DNA from: a virus
IMG/VR virus record: IMGVR_UViG_3300009103_002418
Span: 1 to 37,438 of that record
DNA: 37,438 bases
Reading direction: 5' to 3' (one strand)
Every line of letters starts with the position of its first letter. The first letter of the stretch is position 1. Position numbers and translations under genes: made by a program. Shown in pieces: positions 1 to 5,574 of this stretch. The notes beneath the pieces were generated by a model. That model made no database searches. It was not told the DNA's origin and saw only the letters and a list, made by a program, of their open reading frames with translations.

Positions 1-291
1 GCCAAACCTAAAAAGCCTGAGATTCCAGATAAAATACTGAAAGACTTTTTGGAAGAGAAAGTTAATCTAAGTAGCCTAAAAGATATATCAATGATCCGAG
101 CAGGTTACTTGTGGACGGCGGGAGATGTTCAAAGGTACAGAGTGAATGTGTGGAGGACAACATATGAAGGTGGGACATTTTGCCCCAATACCCTAATTGT
201 CCATTCGTTTTTTGTTCACTACTACACAGATGAGCAAATGATTGTTGACAAGACTACAGAGCCAACCGAGAAAAAAGACAAAATTTTCTAA
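1..291 (+). CDS. C-terminal part of an unknown protein (cut by window edge)
   Basis: The reading frame is open from the first base and ends with TAA at 289-291, so 96 residues of a longer protein are visible. The fragment starts Lys/Pro-rich (AKPKKPEIPDK), runs through aromatic stretches (VWRTTYEGGTF, FFVHYYTDEQ) and ends in a charged KKDKIF tail. I recognise no family. An internal TTG at 49 could start a shorter form, but the in-frame coding upstream argues for truncation by the window. A promoter follows directly after its stop. Confidence 0.6.
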   Translation, partial: AKPKKPEIPDKILKDFLEEKVNLSSLKDISMIRAGYLWTAGDVQRYRVNVWRTTYEGGTFCPNTLIVHSFFVHYYTDEQMIVDKTTEPTEKKDKIF

Positions 292-301
292 AGATTGCCA
301 C

Positions 302-329
302 TTGACAATGCCGATAACTATGGTATAAT
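302..329 (+). promoter_or_regulatory. sigma70-like promoter P1 (CGATAA spacer family)
   Basis: A perfect TTGACA (302-307) is separated by 16 nt from a perfect TATAAT (324-329). The spacer carries TGCCGATAA right after the -35 box, shared with promoters at 1886, 2336 and 4775. It faces the cluster of small genes starting at 342. Consensus strength suggests early transcription by host RNA polymerase. Confidence 0.85.
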
Positions 330-341
330 GGGGTCACGGCC

Positions 342-419
342 ATGAGTTTAAGGGAAATGATAGATTACTTGGTAGCTTATTTTGAGAAGCTAAAAGAAAG
401 AGAGATTGAAAATGAGTAA
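342..419 (+). CDS. 25-aa leader peptide or microprotein
   Basis: This short frame starts with ATG about 6 nt after the expected transcription start of P1 and ends GAG TAA at 417-419. The peptide starts MSLREMIDYLVAYFEKLKE and is amphipathic and charged. No good Shine-Dalgarno sequence precedes it. Its stop overlaps the next start in an ATGAGTAA junction identical to those of genes further along, which is the main argument that it is translated. It may mainly couple translation of the next gene. Confidence 0.45.
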   Translation: MSLREMIDYLVAYFEKLKEREIENE

Positions 420-618
420 AGAATATAATGACAGTTTAACACCAGACCAAGTTGATGCTATTACTCACGCATGGTTAGACCTATGTGCAAGTAACCAACA
501 TTTTGAGGGGACGATAAACTCAGTGCGGCAAGTTGAGGCAGATGAATTGGCAGTAGCTTGCAGAGATAGTGTTGAAGAATTAGAAACAGCGTTTCCATTT
601 TTAATGGAGAGAGGTTGA
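412..618 (+). CDS. small acidic hypothetical protein (68 aa)
   Basis: ATG at 412 is chosen over an upstream TTG at 406 because it lies in the ATGAGTAA junction that overlaps the preceding stop by 8 nt. The protein (MSKEYNDSLTPDQVDAITHA...) is acidic and predicted helical, with no recognisable domain. It lies in a co-transcribed run of tiny genes typical of early host-interaction regions in large phages. Function unknown. Confidence 0.65.
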   Translation: MSKEYNDSLTPDQVDAITHAWLDLCASNQHFEGTINSVRQVEADELAVACRDSVEELETAFPFLMERG

Positions 619-620
619 AG

Positions 621-734
621 ATGAGTAGCAAAGGAATTGGTGTTGGTGAGTGTGCTGAACACGGTGAGTTTTTCTTAGATGCTTATGATAGCCCATGTCC
701 ATCATGTGAAGATAAGGAGATTGAAGATGAGTAA
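621..734 (+). CDS. 37-aa putative zinc-binding microprotein
   Basis: ATG at 621 follows the previous TGA (616-618) by 2 nt, in the sequence GAGGTTGAAGATGAG, so a Shine-Dalgarno sequence is present. The protein has C-x2-H (CAEH) and C-x2-C (CPSC) about 16 residues apart, plausible ligands for a small zinc ribbon, and ends in the acidic tail EDKEIEDE. It ends with GAT GAG TAA, overlapping the next ATG by 8 nt. No family recognised. Confidence 0.6.
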   Translation: MSSKGIGVGECAEHGEFFLDAYDSPCPSCEDKEIEDE

Positions 735-885
735 TACAGTAACTTTAAGTAAGCATGAGATGGTGGTGGACAGACATCACGAAATCAATATCGTCACATG
801 GAGAGGTCTGGTTATTCAGGTAGACGGTCTACCAGACGACTGGGAATACACCATACATGATGTGGAGGAAGATGCAGATGAGTAA
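727..885 (+). CDS. small hypothetical protein (52 aa)
   Basis: The start at 727 is set by the sequence AAGGAGATTGAAG before ATG and by the 8-nt ATGAGTAA overlap with the previous gene; an upstream in-frame ATG at 679 would overlap that gene heavily. The protein (MSNTVTLSKHEMVVDRHHE...) looks beta-rich and ends in an acidic tail (DVEEDADE). The following gene begins inside its last codons. Function unknown. Confidence 0.65.
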   Translation: MSNTVTLSKHEMVVDRHHEINIVTWRGLVIQVDGLPDDWEYTIHDVEEDADE

Positions 886-1039
886 ACTATATAAGAATTG
901 GCCGTTTCATAATTTAATTGCACATCCTGTTAGCGAATTAGTCTATTGGGTCGTTAGACCTTTTGGTAGACCGATGGCTAAAACAGCAGGCGATTGGATT
1001 CACGATTCCACTTTACCAAAGGGTTTTGAAAATGAGTAA
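878..1039 (+). CDS. small conserved-type phage protein (53 aa)
   Basis: ATG at 878 lies in ATGAGTAA overlapping the previous stop; GGAGGAAGATGCAG just upstream supplies the ribosome binding site. The sequence contains NWPFHNLIAHPVSELVYW and later GDWIHDSTLPKGFE, a His-Pro plus W-x-H-D pattern that I have seen in short phage proteins of unknown role. The aromatic/hydrophobic middle could associate with a membrane. Confidence 0.65.
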   Translation: MSKLYKNWPFHNLIAHPVSELVYWVVRPFGRPMAKTAGDWIHDSTLPKGFENE

Positions 1040-1220
1040 GACTATGTATCTACATTTAGAACCACATATGATTAGCTATGAGTCTGGTGCTACCATTCAG
1101 GTTAAACTAGACGACGAAGGAATTGTTGTTGACGCTTGGAGTTTAGATGACTGCATTGCATCTACTTGGGAAACTTACAATGAACTTGGTGTTGAAGTAA
1201 AGGAGATTAAAAATGACTAA
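1032..1220 (+). CDS. small acidic hypothetical protein (62 aa)
   Basis: ATG at 1032 is preferred to one at 963, because the ATGAGTAA junction again overlaps the previous stop by 8 nt. The protein (MSKTMYLHLEPHMISYESG...) has alternating beta strands, then an acidic helix. Its end overlaps the next gene (1213) by 8 nt. No family recognised. Confidence 0.65.
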   Translation: MSKTMYLHLEPHMISYESGATIQVKLDDEGIVVDAWSLDDCIASTWETYNELGVEVKEIKND

Positions 1221-1446
1221 GTATACTGTAGACTGTGGCTGGCAAATGTATGGTCATGTAGAGATTGAAGCAAAGGATGTGGATGAGGCTATTCATATTG
1301 CAGAACAACAAACTAAACTGTCAGATGTTAATGCTGAATATGTTATGGGGTCTTTTGAAGTTGATTATGACACTACCCATGATAACGCATACTATGGATG
1401 CTATCCTAATAACCTACCAAGACTAATGGAGGGTCTAGATGAGTAA
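1213..1446 (+). CDS. small hypothetical protein (77 aa)
   Basis: ATG at 1213 is preceded by AAGGAGATTAAAA, a clear Shine-Dalgarno sequence. The N-terminal half (YTVDCGWQMYGHVEIEAKD, then VDEAIHIAEQQ) has the strand-then-helix pattern of small phage beta-alpha proteins in which an EA-x-D-x-x-EA segment opens a helix. It ends in ATGAGTAA shared with the next gene. Function unknown. Confidence 0.7.
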   Translation: MTKYTVDCGWQMYGHVEIEAKDVDEAIHIAEQQTKLSDVNAEYVMGSFEVDYDTTHDNAYYGCYPNNLPRLMEGLDE

Positions 1447-1639
1447 TATAACAACATTATTTAAAGGTAAGTTTGTGTCGGTAGATTTAGTTGATGAGAC
1501 TATTGAGCTAACAGTAGAAGATAATGTATATAGCCGTTCAGAGTCATATGACCTATTAAGGGAACTACAGCACGCTTGGATGGAAGTTGAGATGCACTCG
1601 CCGCCAACAGACTGCGCGGCATTACATCACGACAAATAA
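1439..1639 (+). CDS. small hypothetical protein (66 aa)
   Basis: It starts inside the last codons of the previous gene (ATGAGTAA at 1439) with GGAGGGTCTAG upstream. The protein starts MSNITTLFKGKFVSVDLVD, predicted beta, followed by a helix (YDLLRELQHAWMEV). It is the last member of the overlapping chain, since the next gene starts after a 22-nt gap. Function unknown. Confidence 0.65.
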   Translation: MSNITTLFKGKFVSVDLVDETIELTVEDNVYSRSESYDLLRELQHAWMEVEMHSPPTDCAALHHDK

Positions 1640-1661
1640 AAAATCTTGGGAGTTTTAAAAA

Positions 1662-1889
1662 ATGAAATACGAACTAGAAGAGTGGACAAACAACAGGGGT
1701 AAAAAAGTTAAGCGTTACCCTAAGCTGTACGGTAAACATCGTAAGCAAGAGAAGCGTGAAGAAGCAGAAGAACGACAGGCAGAGCATGATAAGCTCTCCT
1801 TAAAAGAAAAGATGGCTAAAGCTGTGCCTAACGGCAGGGAATACAACCGATTAGAAAAAAAATTAAAAAAATCTAAAGATACCCATTGA
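1662..1889 (+). CDS. highly charged basic helical protein (75 aa)
   Basis: The protein is rich in Lys, Arg and Glu (GKHRKQEKREEAEERQAEH, LEKKLKKSKD) and is predicted to form one long charged helix or coiled coil, a composition often seen in nucleic-acid-binding or scaffold proteins. Its last codons overlap the -35 box of the next promoter (1886), so coding and regulation are tightly packed. No family assigned. Confidence 0.65.
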   Translation: MKYELEEWTNNRGKKVKRYPKLYGKHRKQEKREEAEERQAEHDKLSLKEKMAKAVPNGREYNRLEKKLKKSKDTH

Positions 1890-1913
1890 CAATGACGATA
1901 AGTATTGTATAAT
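1886..1913 (+). promoter_or_regulatory. sigma70-like promoter P2 (CGATAA spacer family)
   Basis: TTGACA at 1886-1891 and TATAAT at 1908-1913 are both perfect and 16 nt apart. ATGACGATAA follows the -35 box as in P1. The predicted start, about 1920, coincides with the first base of a hairpin-closed leader. Confidence 0.85.
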
Positions 1914-1919
1914 GAAAAC

Positions 1920-2005
1920 ACTGGCGAGGTCACAATTTCGGTGTGATCCAAAACCATAACCGAGTACCATCGAGTTACGCAAGTTGGATAAGCCAGTCTT
2001 TTTTT
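1920..2005 (+). ncRNA. structured leader RNA / attenuator or small RNA
   Basis: The segment begins with ACTGGC (1920-1925) and ends with GCCAGT (1992-1997) followed by seven T from 1999, so a 6-bp closing helix plus U-run forms an intrinsic-terminator-like end. Inside, GGTCACA pairs with TGTGATC in a 7-bp hairpin. It lies exactly at the predicted start of P2 and 28 nt before the next gene. It could be an attenuator for the 2034 gene or a free small RNA. I match it to no known riboswitch or tRNA. Confidence 0.6.
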
Positions 2006-2033
2006 AACTAACCAAATTAAGGAGATTAGAAGT

Positions 2034-2309
2034 ATGGACATTTTACAGCAAGCACAAGTACAGGGAAATATGTTTAACTTTATCATGTCCGTAGCGGAGG
2101 CAGGATGTGGGTACGATGGAGAAAATCGAGTACCAGTTGATACAGTCCTTGAACACATTGACGGGACACTAGCAAACCTAGAGGGCATGGAGATGTTAGG
2201 TTTACTGAGTATTGATGCTGGTGGCGAAGTTAAAATAACCAGCGATGGCGTAGATTTGTTAAAGTCAACTTATGGTGTTGCATCACCAGAGGGGTGGAAA
2301 AACGGATAA
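2034..2309 (+). CDS. hypothetical protein, possible winged-helix fold (91 aa)
   Basis: The start ATG follows AAGGAGATTAGAAGT, a strong ribosome binding site. The protein is acidic and alternates helices with a C-terminal strand-turn-strand (LGLLSIDAGGEVKITSDGVDLL) reminiscent of the wing of small winged-helix regulators, but no recognition helix is convincing. It stands alone between P2 plus its terminator-like leader and P3, so its expression may be attenuated. Confidence 0.7.
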   Translation: MDILQQAQVQGNMFNFIMSVAEAGCGYDGENRVPVDTVLEHIDGTLANLEGMEMLGLLSIDAGGEVKITSDGVDLLKSTYGVASPEGWKNG

Positions 2310-2335
2310 TTTTCAAAAAAAATTAAAGTTACCGC

Positions 2336-2363
2336 TTGACATTGACGATAATTAGGATATAAT
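2336..2363 (+). promoter_or_regulatory. sigma70-like promoter P3 (CGATAA spacer family)
   Basis: TTGACA (2336-2341) and TATAAT (2358-2363) are perfect, 16 nt apart, and TTGACGATAA follows the -35 box. It drives the rIIB-like gene with a leader of about 43 nt that includes AAAGGAAAG before the start codon. Confidence 0.85.
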
Positions 2364-2412
2364 AGGAAGTATCGAATAACCAATCACTTTTAGTTTAGCA
2401 AAGGAAAGAATT

Positions 2413-3249
2413 ATGCTTAGTCACATTAAATCAAATGACAATCACTGGACGGTCGTACTCGGAGGTCAGCCCCATCAGTTCGATCATACCCACCCAGAAT
2501 ATAATGGGTTATGCGAGTGCGTCATGGCAGGAGATGCAGACGAGTTCGTTAATCTTATTAACACTGGTACAGTTATCGAGAACTGGTCTGAGGGTAACTT
2601 TGAGTTCCGAGATGGATTCCTCTACTACGAGGGCGAACAGGTGGCAAATCAGCCGACCGAGCGTATCCTCAACATGATAAAGAATGGATGGGATCATAAG
2701 CCAATGTTGGCGTACCTAGACCGTCTGTACCAGAACGTCAGCAATCGTGCCGTTCAAGAGTCCTACACTTGGTGTAGTCATAAGGGCTTACCAATTACTG
2801 ATGACGGAATGTTAATCGGTTATAAGGGCGTTAGCCTCTACTCTGGTGAAGATCGTACAGACCAGAACGGTCGTCCCCTCACCGAAGGCGACCATGTGGA
2901 TAAATACACTGGTCACTCGTTCCGTAACAATGTCGGAGATGAGTGCAGTATGAATCGTCGTCGAGTCAGCGACAACTGTGAACAGGGCTGTGCCGCCGGT
3001 CTGCATGTGGGTACTTATGAGTACGCTAATGACTGGGCTGGCTCTGGTGGCAAGGTTGTGCTTGTCAAGTTTGACCCCGCCGACATCGTTAGCGTCCCTA
3101 CTGACTGTCAATTCTCCAAGATGCGAGTCAGTAAGTACACTGTGGTCAGCATTGCCCGTGAGCAACTCGAAGAAGAGGTGTACATGGAGTGTGAGTACGA
3201 CGAGTACGACGAGTACAACGAATACGACGAAGTTAATGACACTTTCTAA
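2413..3249 (+). CDS. rIIB: rIIB-like protein (278 aa)
   Basis: The C-terminal half matches the phage rIIB-like domain: LPITDDGMLIGYKGV, a YTGHSFRNNVGDECSM segment, the CAAGLHVGTYEYAN motif, and VVLVKFDPADIVSVPTDC followed by a KMRVSKYTVV strand. T4 rIIB acts with rIIA in lysis inhibition and exclusion; the biochemical role of related proteins in other phages is unknown. No rIIA is visible here. Codons are enriched in C/G-ending forms (GTC, CGT, TAC) compared with its neighbours, suggesting strong expression from P3. The C-terminus carries a tandem Tyr/acidic repeat (EYDEYDEYNEYDE) absent from the core family. Confidence 0.82.
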   Translation: MLSHIKSNDNHWTVVLGGQPHQFDHTHPEYNGLCECVMAGDADEFVNLINTGTVIENWSEGNFEFRDGFLYYEGEQVANQPTERILNMIKNGWDHKPMLAYLDRLYQNVSNRAVQESYTWCSHKGLPITDDGMLIGYKGVSLYSGEDRTDQNGRPLTEGDHVDKYTGHSFRNNVGDECSMNRRRVSDNCEQGCAAGLHVGTYEYANDWAGSGGKVVLVKFDPADIVSVPTDCQFSKMRVSKYTVVSIAREQLEEEVYMECEYDEYDEYNEYDEVNDTF

Positions 3250-3269
3250 TCGTGGTTGGTTAGATTTCT

Positions 3270-3322
3270 AGGGGGGTACGGGAGGACGTAAAGAAATTTC
3301 GCCCTGCCCCCCTTCTTTTTTC
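3270..3322 (+). terminator. intrinsic terminator after the rIIB-like gene
   Basis: AGGGGGG at 3270-3276 can pair with CCCCCCT near 3307-3313, with an inner GGG/CCC extension, followed by TTCTTTTTT. It lies 20 nt after the rIIB-like stop codon. Confidence 0.75.
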
Positions 3323-3340
3323 TTTCAAGGGGGTTTTACT

Positions 3341-3514
3341 ATGGCTAAAACGGACATTGACTGGGAAATTAAACAAATCGGTGATGCGATTTCATACTAC
3401 GAGGCGGATATAAAAAAGGTTTTCTCTAAAATGGAAGCTGAAAGACACGAAGCCACCATAAAGAGCTTAATAGCTCAAATGAGAGAACTTGAAAGGAAGC
3501 AAGATGTACGGTGA
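3341..3514 (+). CDS. small helical hypothetical protein (57 aa)
   Basis: ATG at 3341 is preceded by CAAGGGGGTTTTACT, a usable ribosome binding site. The protein (MAKTDIDWEIKQIGDAISYY...) is almost entirely helical with heptad-like hydrophobics (VFSKMEAERHEATIKSLIAQM), so a short coiled coil is likely. Its last 11 nt overlap the next gene. Confidence 0.6.
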   Translation: MAKTDIDWEIKQIGDAISYYEADIKKVFSKMEAERHEATIKSLIAQMRELERKQDVR

Positions 3515-3644
3515 GGACTACCTAGACGAGATTTACGAAAGGACTAGCGAAGAATACGACCCGTATGACTACGTTTATGATCTTGATAGAGATGTTGATG
3601 CGCATATAGAGGGTTCAACCGCCTTTAATTGGGAGCAGGGGTAA
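3504..3644 (+). CDS. acidic, tyrosine-rich small protein (46 aa)
   Basis: ATG at 3504 overlaps the previous gene, whose GGAAGCAAG serves as ribosome binding site. The protein is strongly acidic and Tyr-rich (MYGEDYLDEIYERTSEEYD, PYDYVYDLDRDVD). Its composition resembles DNA-mimic or decoy proteins and the Tyr/Asp/Glu tail of the rIIB-like protein, but a function cannot be deduced. Confidence 0.55.
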   Translation: MYGEDYLDEIYERTSEEYDPYDYVYDLDRDVDAHIEGSTAFNWEQG

Positions 3645-3713
3645 TAAAGTGTATAATCGTGCGAGGTGTTAGAGAGTACAGGACTCAACAGGCACAACAC
3701 ACGGAGTTATACA

Positions 3714-4115
3714 ATGAGCTTTTTAAAGAAAACTTGCAGCAATTTTTTTGTTCTAGCATCGTTAGTGTTTTTATCGGGTATGATCTCAGTGTATGACAAC
3801 GTGATGAACGTCATATTTTACCATGATTTACCACTAAATGAAGAGAACCCATTTGCATCTTGGTTGATCGCAAAAGTGGGTGTTGCCGGTCTTGTCCAAA
3901 TAAAGTCATACAGTACGATACTGGCGGTCAGCATAATGTTACTTTTAGCGAAAACAAAATACAGGGTTGTTATATTACCAGTATTTATTTTTCAACTGTT
4001 CCTTTTTTGCTACCTGACTTTTTATACGGTACAAGGTCAGACAGTATTCACGGGGGACTGGAGTAGGCCAATCAGGTTGTTTTTCGAGTTTTATCAAGGA
4101 AAGCATATGCCATGA
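3714..4115 (+). CDS. integral membrane protein, about 3 TM (133 aa)
   Basis: ATG at 3714 follows ACGGAGTTATACA and is preferred to a TTG at 3666. Hydrophobic segments lie near residues 10-30 (FFVLASLVFLSGMISVY), 50-80 (VGVAGLVQIKSYSTILAVSIM) and 85-110 (YRVVILPVFIFQLFLFCYL). The polar NEENPFASWLI loop between helices resembles small membrane proteins of the DUF5658 type, but the match is weak. Inner-membrane location is likely; role unknown. Confidence 0.6.
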   Translation: MSFLKKTCSNFFVLASLVFLSGMISVYDNVMNVIFYHDLPLNEENPFASWLIAKVGVAGLVQIKSYSTILAVSIMLLLAKTKYRVVILPVFIFQLFLFCYLTFYTVQGQTVFTGDWSRPIRLFFEFYQGKHMP

Positions 4116-4210
4116 AGACTGTTTGGAAATTTGGAAGGATAGTAATAGGACTTATTTTACTAATTTTAATAATTGTTTTGCTTAATTGCAACTTTTTTGT
4201 TACTTTTTGA
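4112..4210 (+). CDS. 32-aa single-pass membrane peptide
   Basis: It starts in the ATGA overlap with the upstream gene. A basic N-terminus (MKTVWKFGR) is followed by a single hydrophobic stretch (IVIGLILLILIIVLL) ending NCNFFVTF. The Cys after the hydrophobic core could mimic a lipobox, but Asn at -1 is atypical. A gene with a good ribosome binding site follows after 14 nt. Confidence 0.5.
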   Translation: MKTVWKFGRIVIGLILLILIIVLLNCNFFVTF

Positions 4211-4224
4211 TTTGGAGGAAAACT

Positions 4225-4686
4225 ATGAAAGGTTTTTTTGTTGCGGCGATGGTTATGGTTACGAGCCTTGCCTTCGCTAGTGAAGGATTTTCTCACGAAG
4301 GTTCTTTGGATAAGGTCTGTCGTCAGCGACAGGTTACATTCAGGGTCATTCGACCAATAGACGTTATGAGAGGCACTGTGGGGTATTGCAAGGATACTAC
4401 TGGTAAGGTTGTTAGAGGTGCTAACACCATGATTAAGGGTACTATCAAGGGGGCTGGTGAAATACTATCGGCTCCGTTTAAGGCTAAGATGCGATTGCCG
4501 CAGCCCAAGTTTTATCGCTGGCATCGTGGACATTGGTACGAAGTGCCGACTAAGCCGATTAAACCGAATATCAATCTCGGTGTCCCAGTTGATCCATCCG
4601 AATTGGATGCTGATACTCTTCAATTTTTACCCCACCCCATTCCGATGGAAGTTAAAGATATACTAGCGTATGAGTACAGATTCTAA
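4225..4686 (+). CDS. secreted hypothetical protein (153 aa)
   Basis: TTTGGAGGAAAACT precedes the ATG. The first 19 residues form a classic signal peptide (MKGFFVAAMVMVTSLAFA, likely cut after AFA). The mature part has two Cys (VCRQRQ and GYCKD, possible disulfide), a Gly/Lys amphipathic helix (MIKGTIKGAGEILSAPFKA) and a Pro-rich C-terminal half. Export by a phage gene suggests envelope alteration or superinfection exclusion, which is inference. A terminator follows. Confidence 0.7.
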   Translation: MKGFFVAAMVMVTSLAFASEGFSHEGSLDKVCRQRQVTFRVIRPIDVMRGTVGYCKDTTGKVVRGANTMIKGTIKGAGEILSAPFKAKMRLPQPKFYRWHRGHWYEVPTKPIKPNINLGVPVDPSELDADTLQFLPHPIPMEVKDILAYEYRF

Positions 4687-4721
4687 ATAGCGGGGTAAAT
4701 TTTATTTTATACATCCCTGCG

Positions 4722-4753
4722 AGCCAGATTCCGAGAGGTTTCTGGCTTTTTTT
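4722..4753 (+). terminator. intrinsic terminator
   Basis: AGCCAGA (4722-4728) and TCTGGCT (4741-4747) form a perfect 7-bp stem with a 12-nt loop and run into seven T. It closes the unit ending with the secreted protein, just before promoter P4. Confidence 0.9.
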
Positions 4754-4774
4754 ATGAATTTACTAAAGTACCTA

Positions 4775-4803
4775 TTGACAAATACCGATAAGAAGGATAT
4801 AAT
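4775..4803 (+). promoter_or_regulatory. sigma70-like promoter P4 for the tRNA cluster
   Basis: TTGACA (4775-4780) and TATAAT (4798-4803) are perfect, 17 nt apart, with ATACCGATAA after the -35 box as in P1-P3. The predicted start is about 9 nt before the first tRNA. Confidence 0.85.
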
Positions 4804-4818
4804 AAACTAAAACCGAGA

Positions 4819-4890
4819 GGTACGGTGGGATTGGTTATCTCCGTGAGTCTTATATACTCGCCTCCGCAAGTTCGATTCTTGCCCGTACTA
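4819..4890 (+). tRNA. tRNA-Ile (anticodon UAU)
   Basis: Acceptor strands GGTACGG (4819-4825) and CCGTACT (4883-4889) pair in 7 bp with G1-U72 wobble. The anticodon stem TGAGT/ACTCG holds loop CTTATAT with anticodon TAT, and the T arm is GCAAG-TTCGATT-CTTGC. The discriminator is A and CCA is not encoded (ACT follows). It reads AUA, which suggests compensation for a codon rarer in the host. The D stem is short (GGA/TCC). Confidence 0.88.
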
Positions 4891-4908
4891 CTTATCTAGG
4901 GGTCAGAA

Positions 4909-5079
4909 ATGGCGAAGAAGAAAAAATACATACCTCCTAAGACAAATGAGGGGGACATAGAAAAGTTTAAAGAACATTCAAAGTTAATAGAGGAAAAGAT
5001 AAAGGCAATTTCCGAAACCTACAGAAGATGGTGGGATAAAGATAAGGGCGATTGGAAAAAGGGGTACAAGGACAGCTAA
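4909..5079 (+). CDS. small basic protein inside the tRNA cluster (56 aa)
   Basis: The frame lies between tRNA-Ile and tRNA-Met with TAGGGGTCAGAA before ATG. The protein starts MAKKKKYIPPKTNEGD and is Lys-rich and helical, ending with the aromatic segment YRRWWDKDKGDWKKGY. It must be co-transcribed with the tRNAs, so mRNA and tRNA would come from one processed precursor. No family recognised. Confidence 0.55.
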   Translation: MAKKKKYIPPKTNEGDIEKFKEHSKLIEEKIKAISETYRRWWDKDKGDWKKGYKDS

Positions 5080-5082
5080 CTT

Positions 5083-5156
5083 GGACTGGTAGCTCAGTTG
5101 GTTAGAGCAGGGGACTCATAATCCCTTTGTCGGGGGTTCGAGTCCCTCCCAGTCTA
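5083..5156 (+). tRNA. tRNA-Met (anticodon CAU; could be tRNA-Ile2)
   Basis: Acceptor GGACTGG (5083-5089) pairs with CCAGTCT (5149-5155), again G1-U72. The D stem is GCTC/GAGC, the anticodon stem GGGGA/TCCCT with loop CTCATAA (anticodon CAT), and the T arm GGGGG-TTCGAGT-CCCTC. The discriminator is A without encoded CCA. CAT can be elongator Met or lysidine-modified Ile2; a paired 1-72 position disfavours initiator tRNA. Confidence 0.92.
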
Positions 5157-5161
5157 CTCAC

Positions 5162-5233
5162 GTTCCCATAGCTTAACGGATAAAGCAACGGTCTTCTAAA
5201 CCGTAGATCGGGGTTCGATTCCCTGTGGGAATA
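5162..5233 (+). tRNA. tRNA-Arg (anticodon UCU)
   Basis: Acceptor GTTCCCA (5162-5168) pairs with TGGGAAT (5226-5232), with G1-U72 once more. Anticodon stem ACGGT/ACCGT holds loop CTTCTAA (anticodon TCT, reads AGA). The T arm is CGGGG-TTCGATT-CCCTG. AGA is the frequent Arg codon in this window, fitting codon-usage compensation. It lies 5 nt after tRNA-Met. Confidence 0.93.
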
Positions 5234-5287
5234 CTATTAAAATAATTAAATGACAAAAAGATGATAATGGTAGTAAAGTATCATCGG

Positions 5288-5545
5288 CTCACAAAAATTT
5301 GTACAAAGACGTAATAGGGTGAAGTCTAGCGTTCCTTACCCATTGTGAGACAGTAAGTTACCGGAGAGTGTACGACCACTACGAGGTGTGGCAAAAAGTA
5401 AATCTTGGCTATGACTCACCACTGTCAACCAAGTCCTGTAAAGAAGCACAGTTGCAAATTAGCATTGAGAACATACAAGTAATTAAAGACCATACTGCTT
5501 ACTAGCACTACTTATACCTACAAGTTCCTTATGGTTCTTTACAGG
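5288..5545 (+). ncRNA. candidate structured noncoding RNA after the tRNA cluster
   Basis: The 341 nt between tRNA-Arg and the next gene hold no convincing coding frame, but complementary arms follow one another. TCACAA (5289-5294) pairs with TTGTGA (5343-5348), enclosing GGGTgAAG/CTTACCC (5317-5324/5335-5341). GACAGT (5349-5354) pairs with ACTGTC (5421-5426) with an inner AGTTA/TGACT. CCTGTAAAGAA (5435-5445) is the exact complement of TTCTTTACAGG (5535-5545). The order fits one RNA of about 260 nt read from P4. TATAAT at 5546-5551 without a good -35 follows. Not matched to a known family. Confidence 0.5.
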
Positions 5546-5574
5546 TATAATGTGGTGTCGGTACGGAAAGACTA

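Noticed and set aside
1715-2188. 157-codon frame on the minus strand
   Set aside because: It crosses promoter P2, the structured leader and two + strand genes; no ribosome binding site and low-complexity Cys/Ser-rich translation.
5408-5484. Short frames of 17-23 codons in the 5234-5574 gap
   Set aside because: No ribosome binding sites and no protein-like composition; the RNA helices explain the region better.
5546-5551. TATAAT as promoter of the 5575 gene
   Set aside because: No acceptable -35 at 15-19 nt; the box touches the 3' arm of the 11-bp helix and may be part of the RNA.
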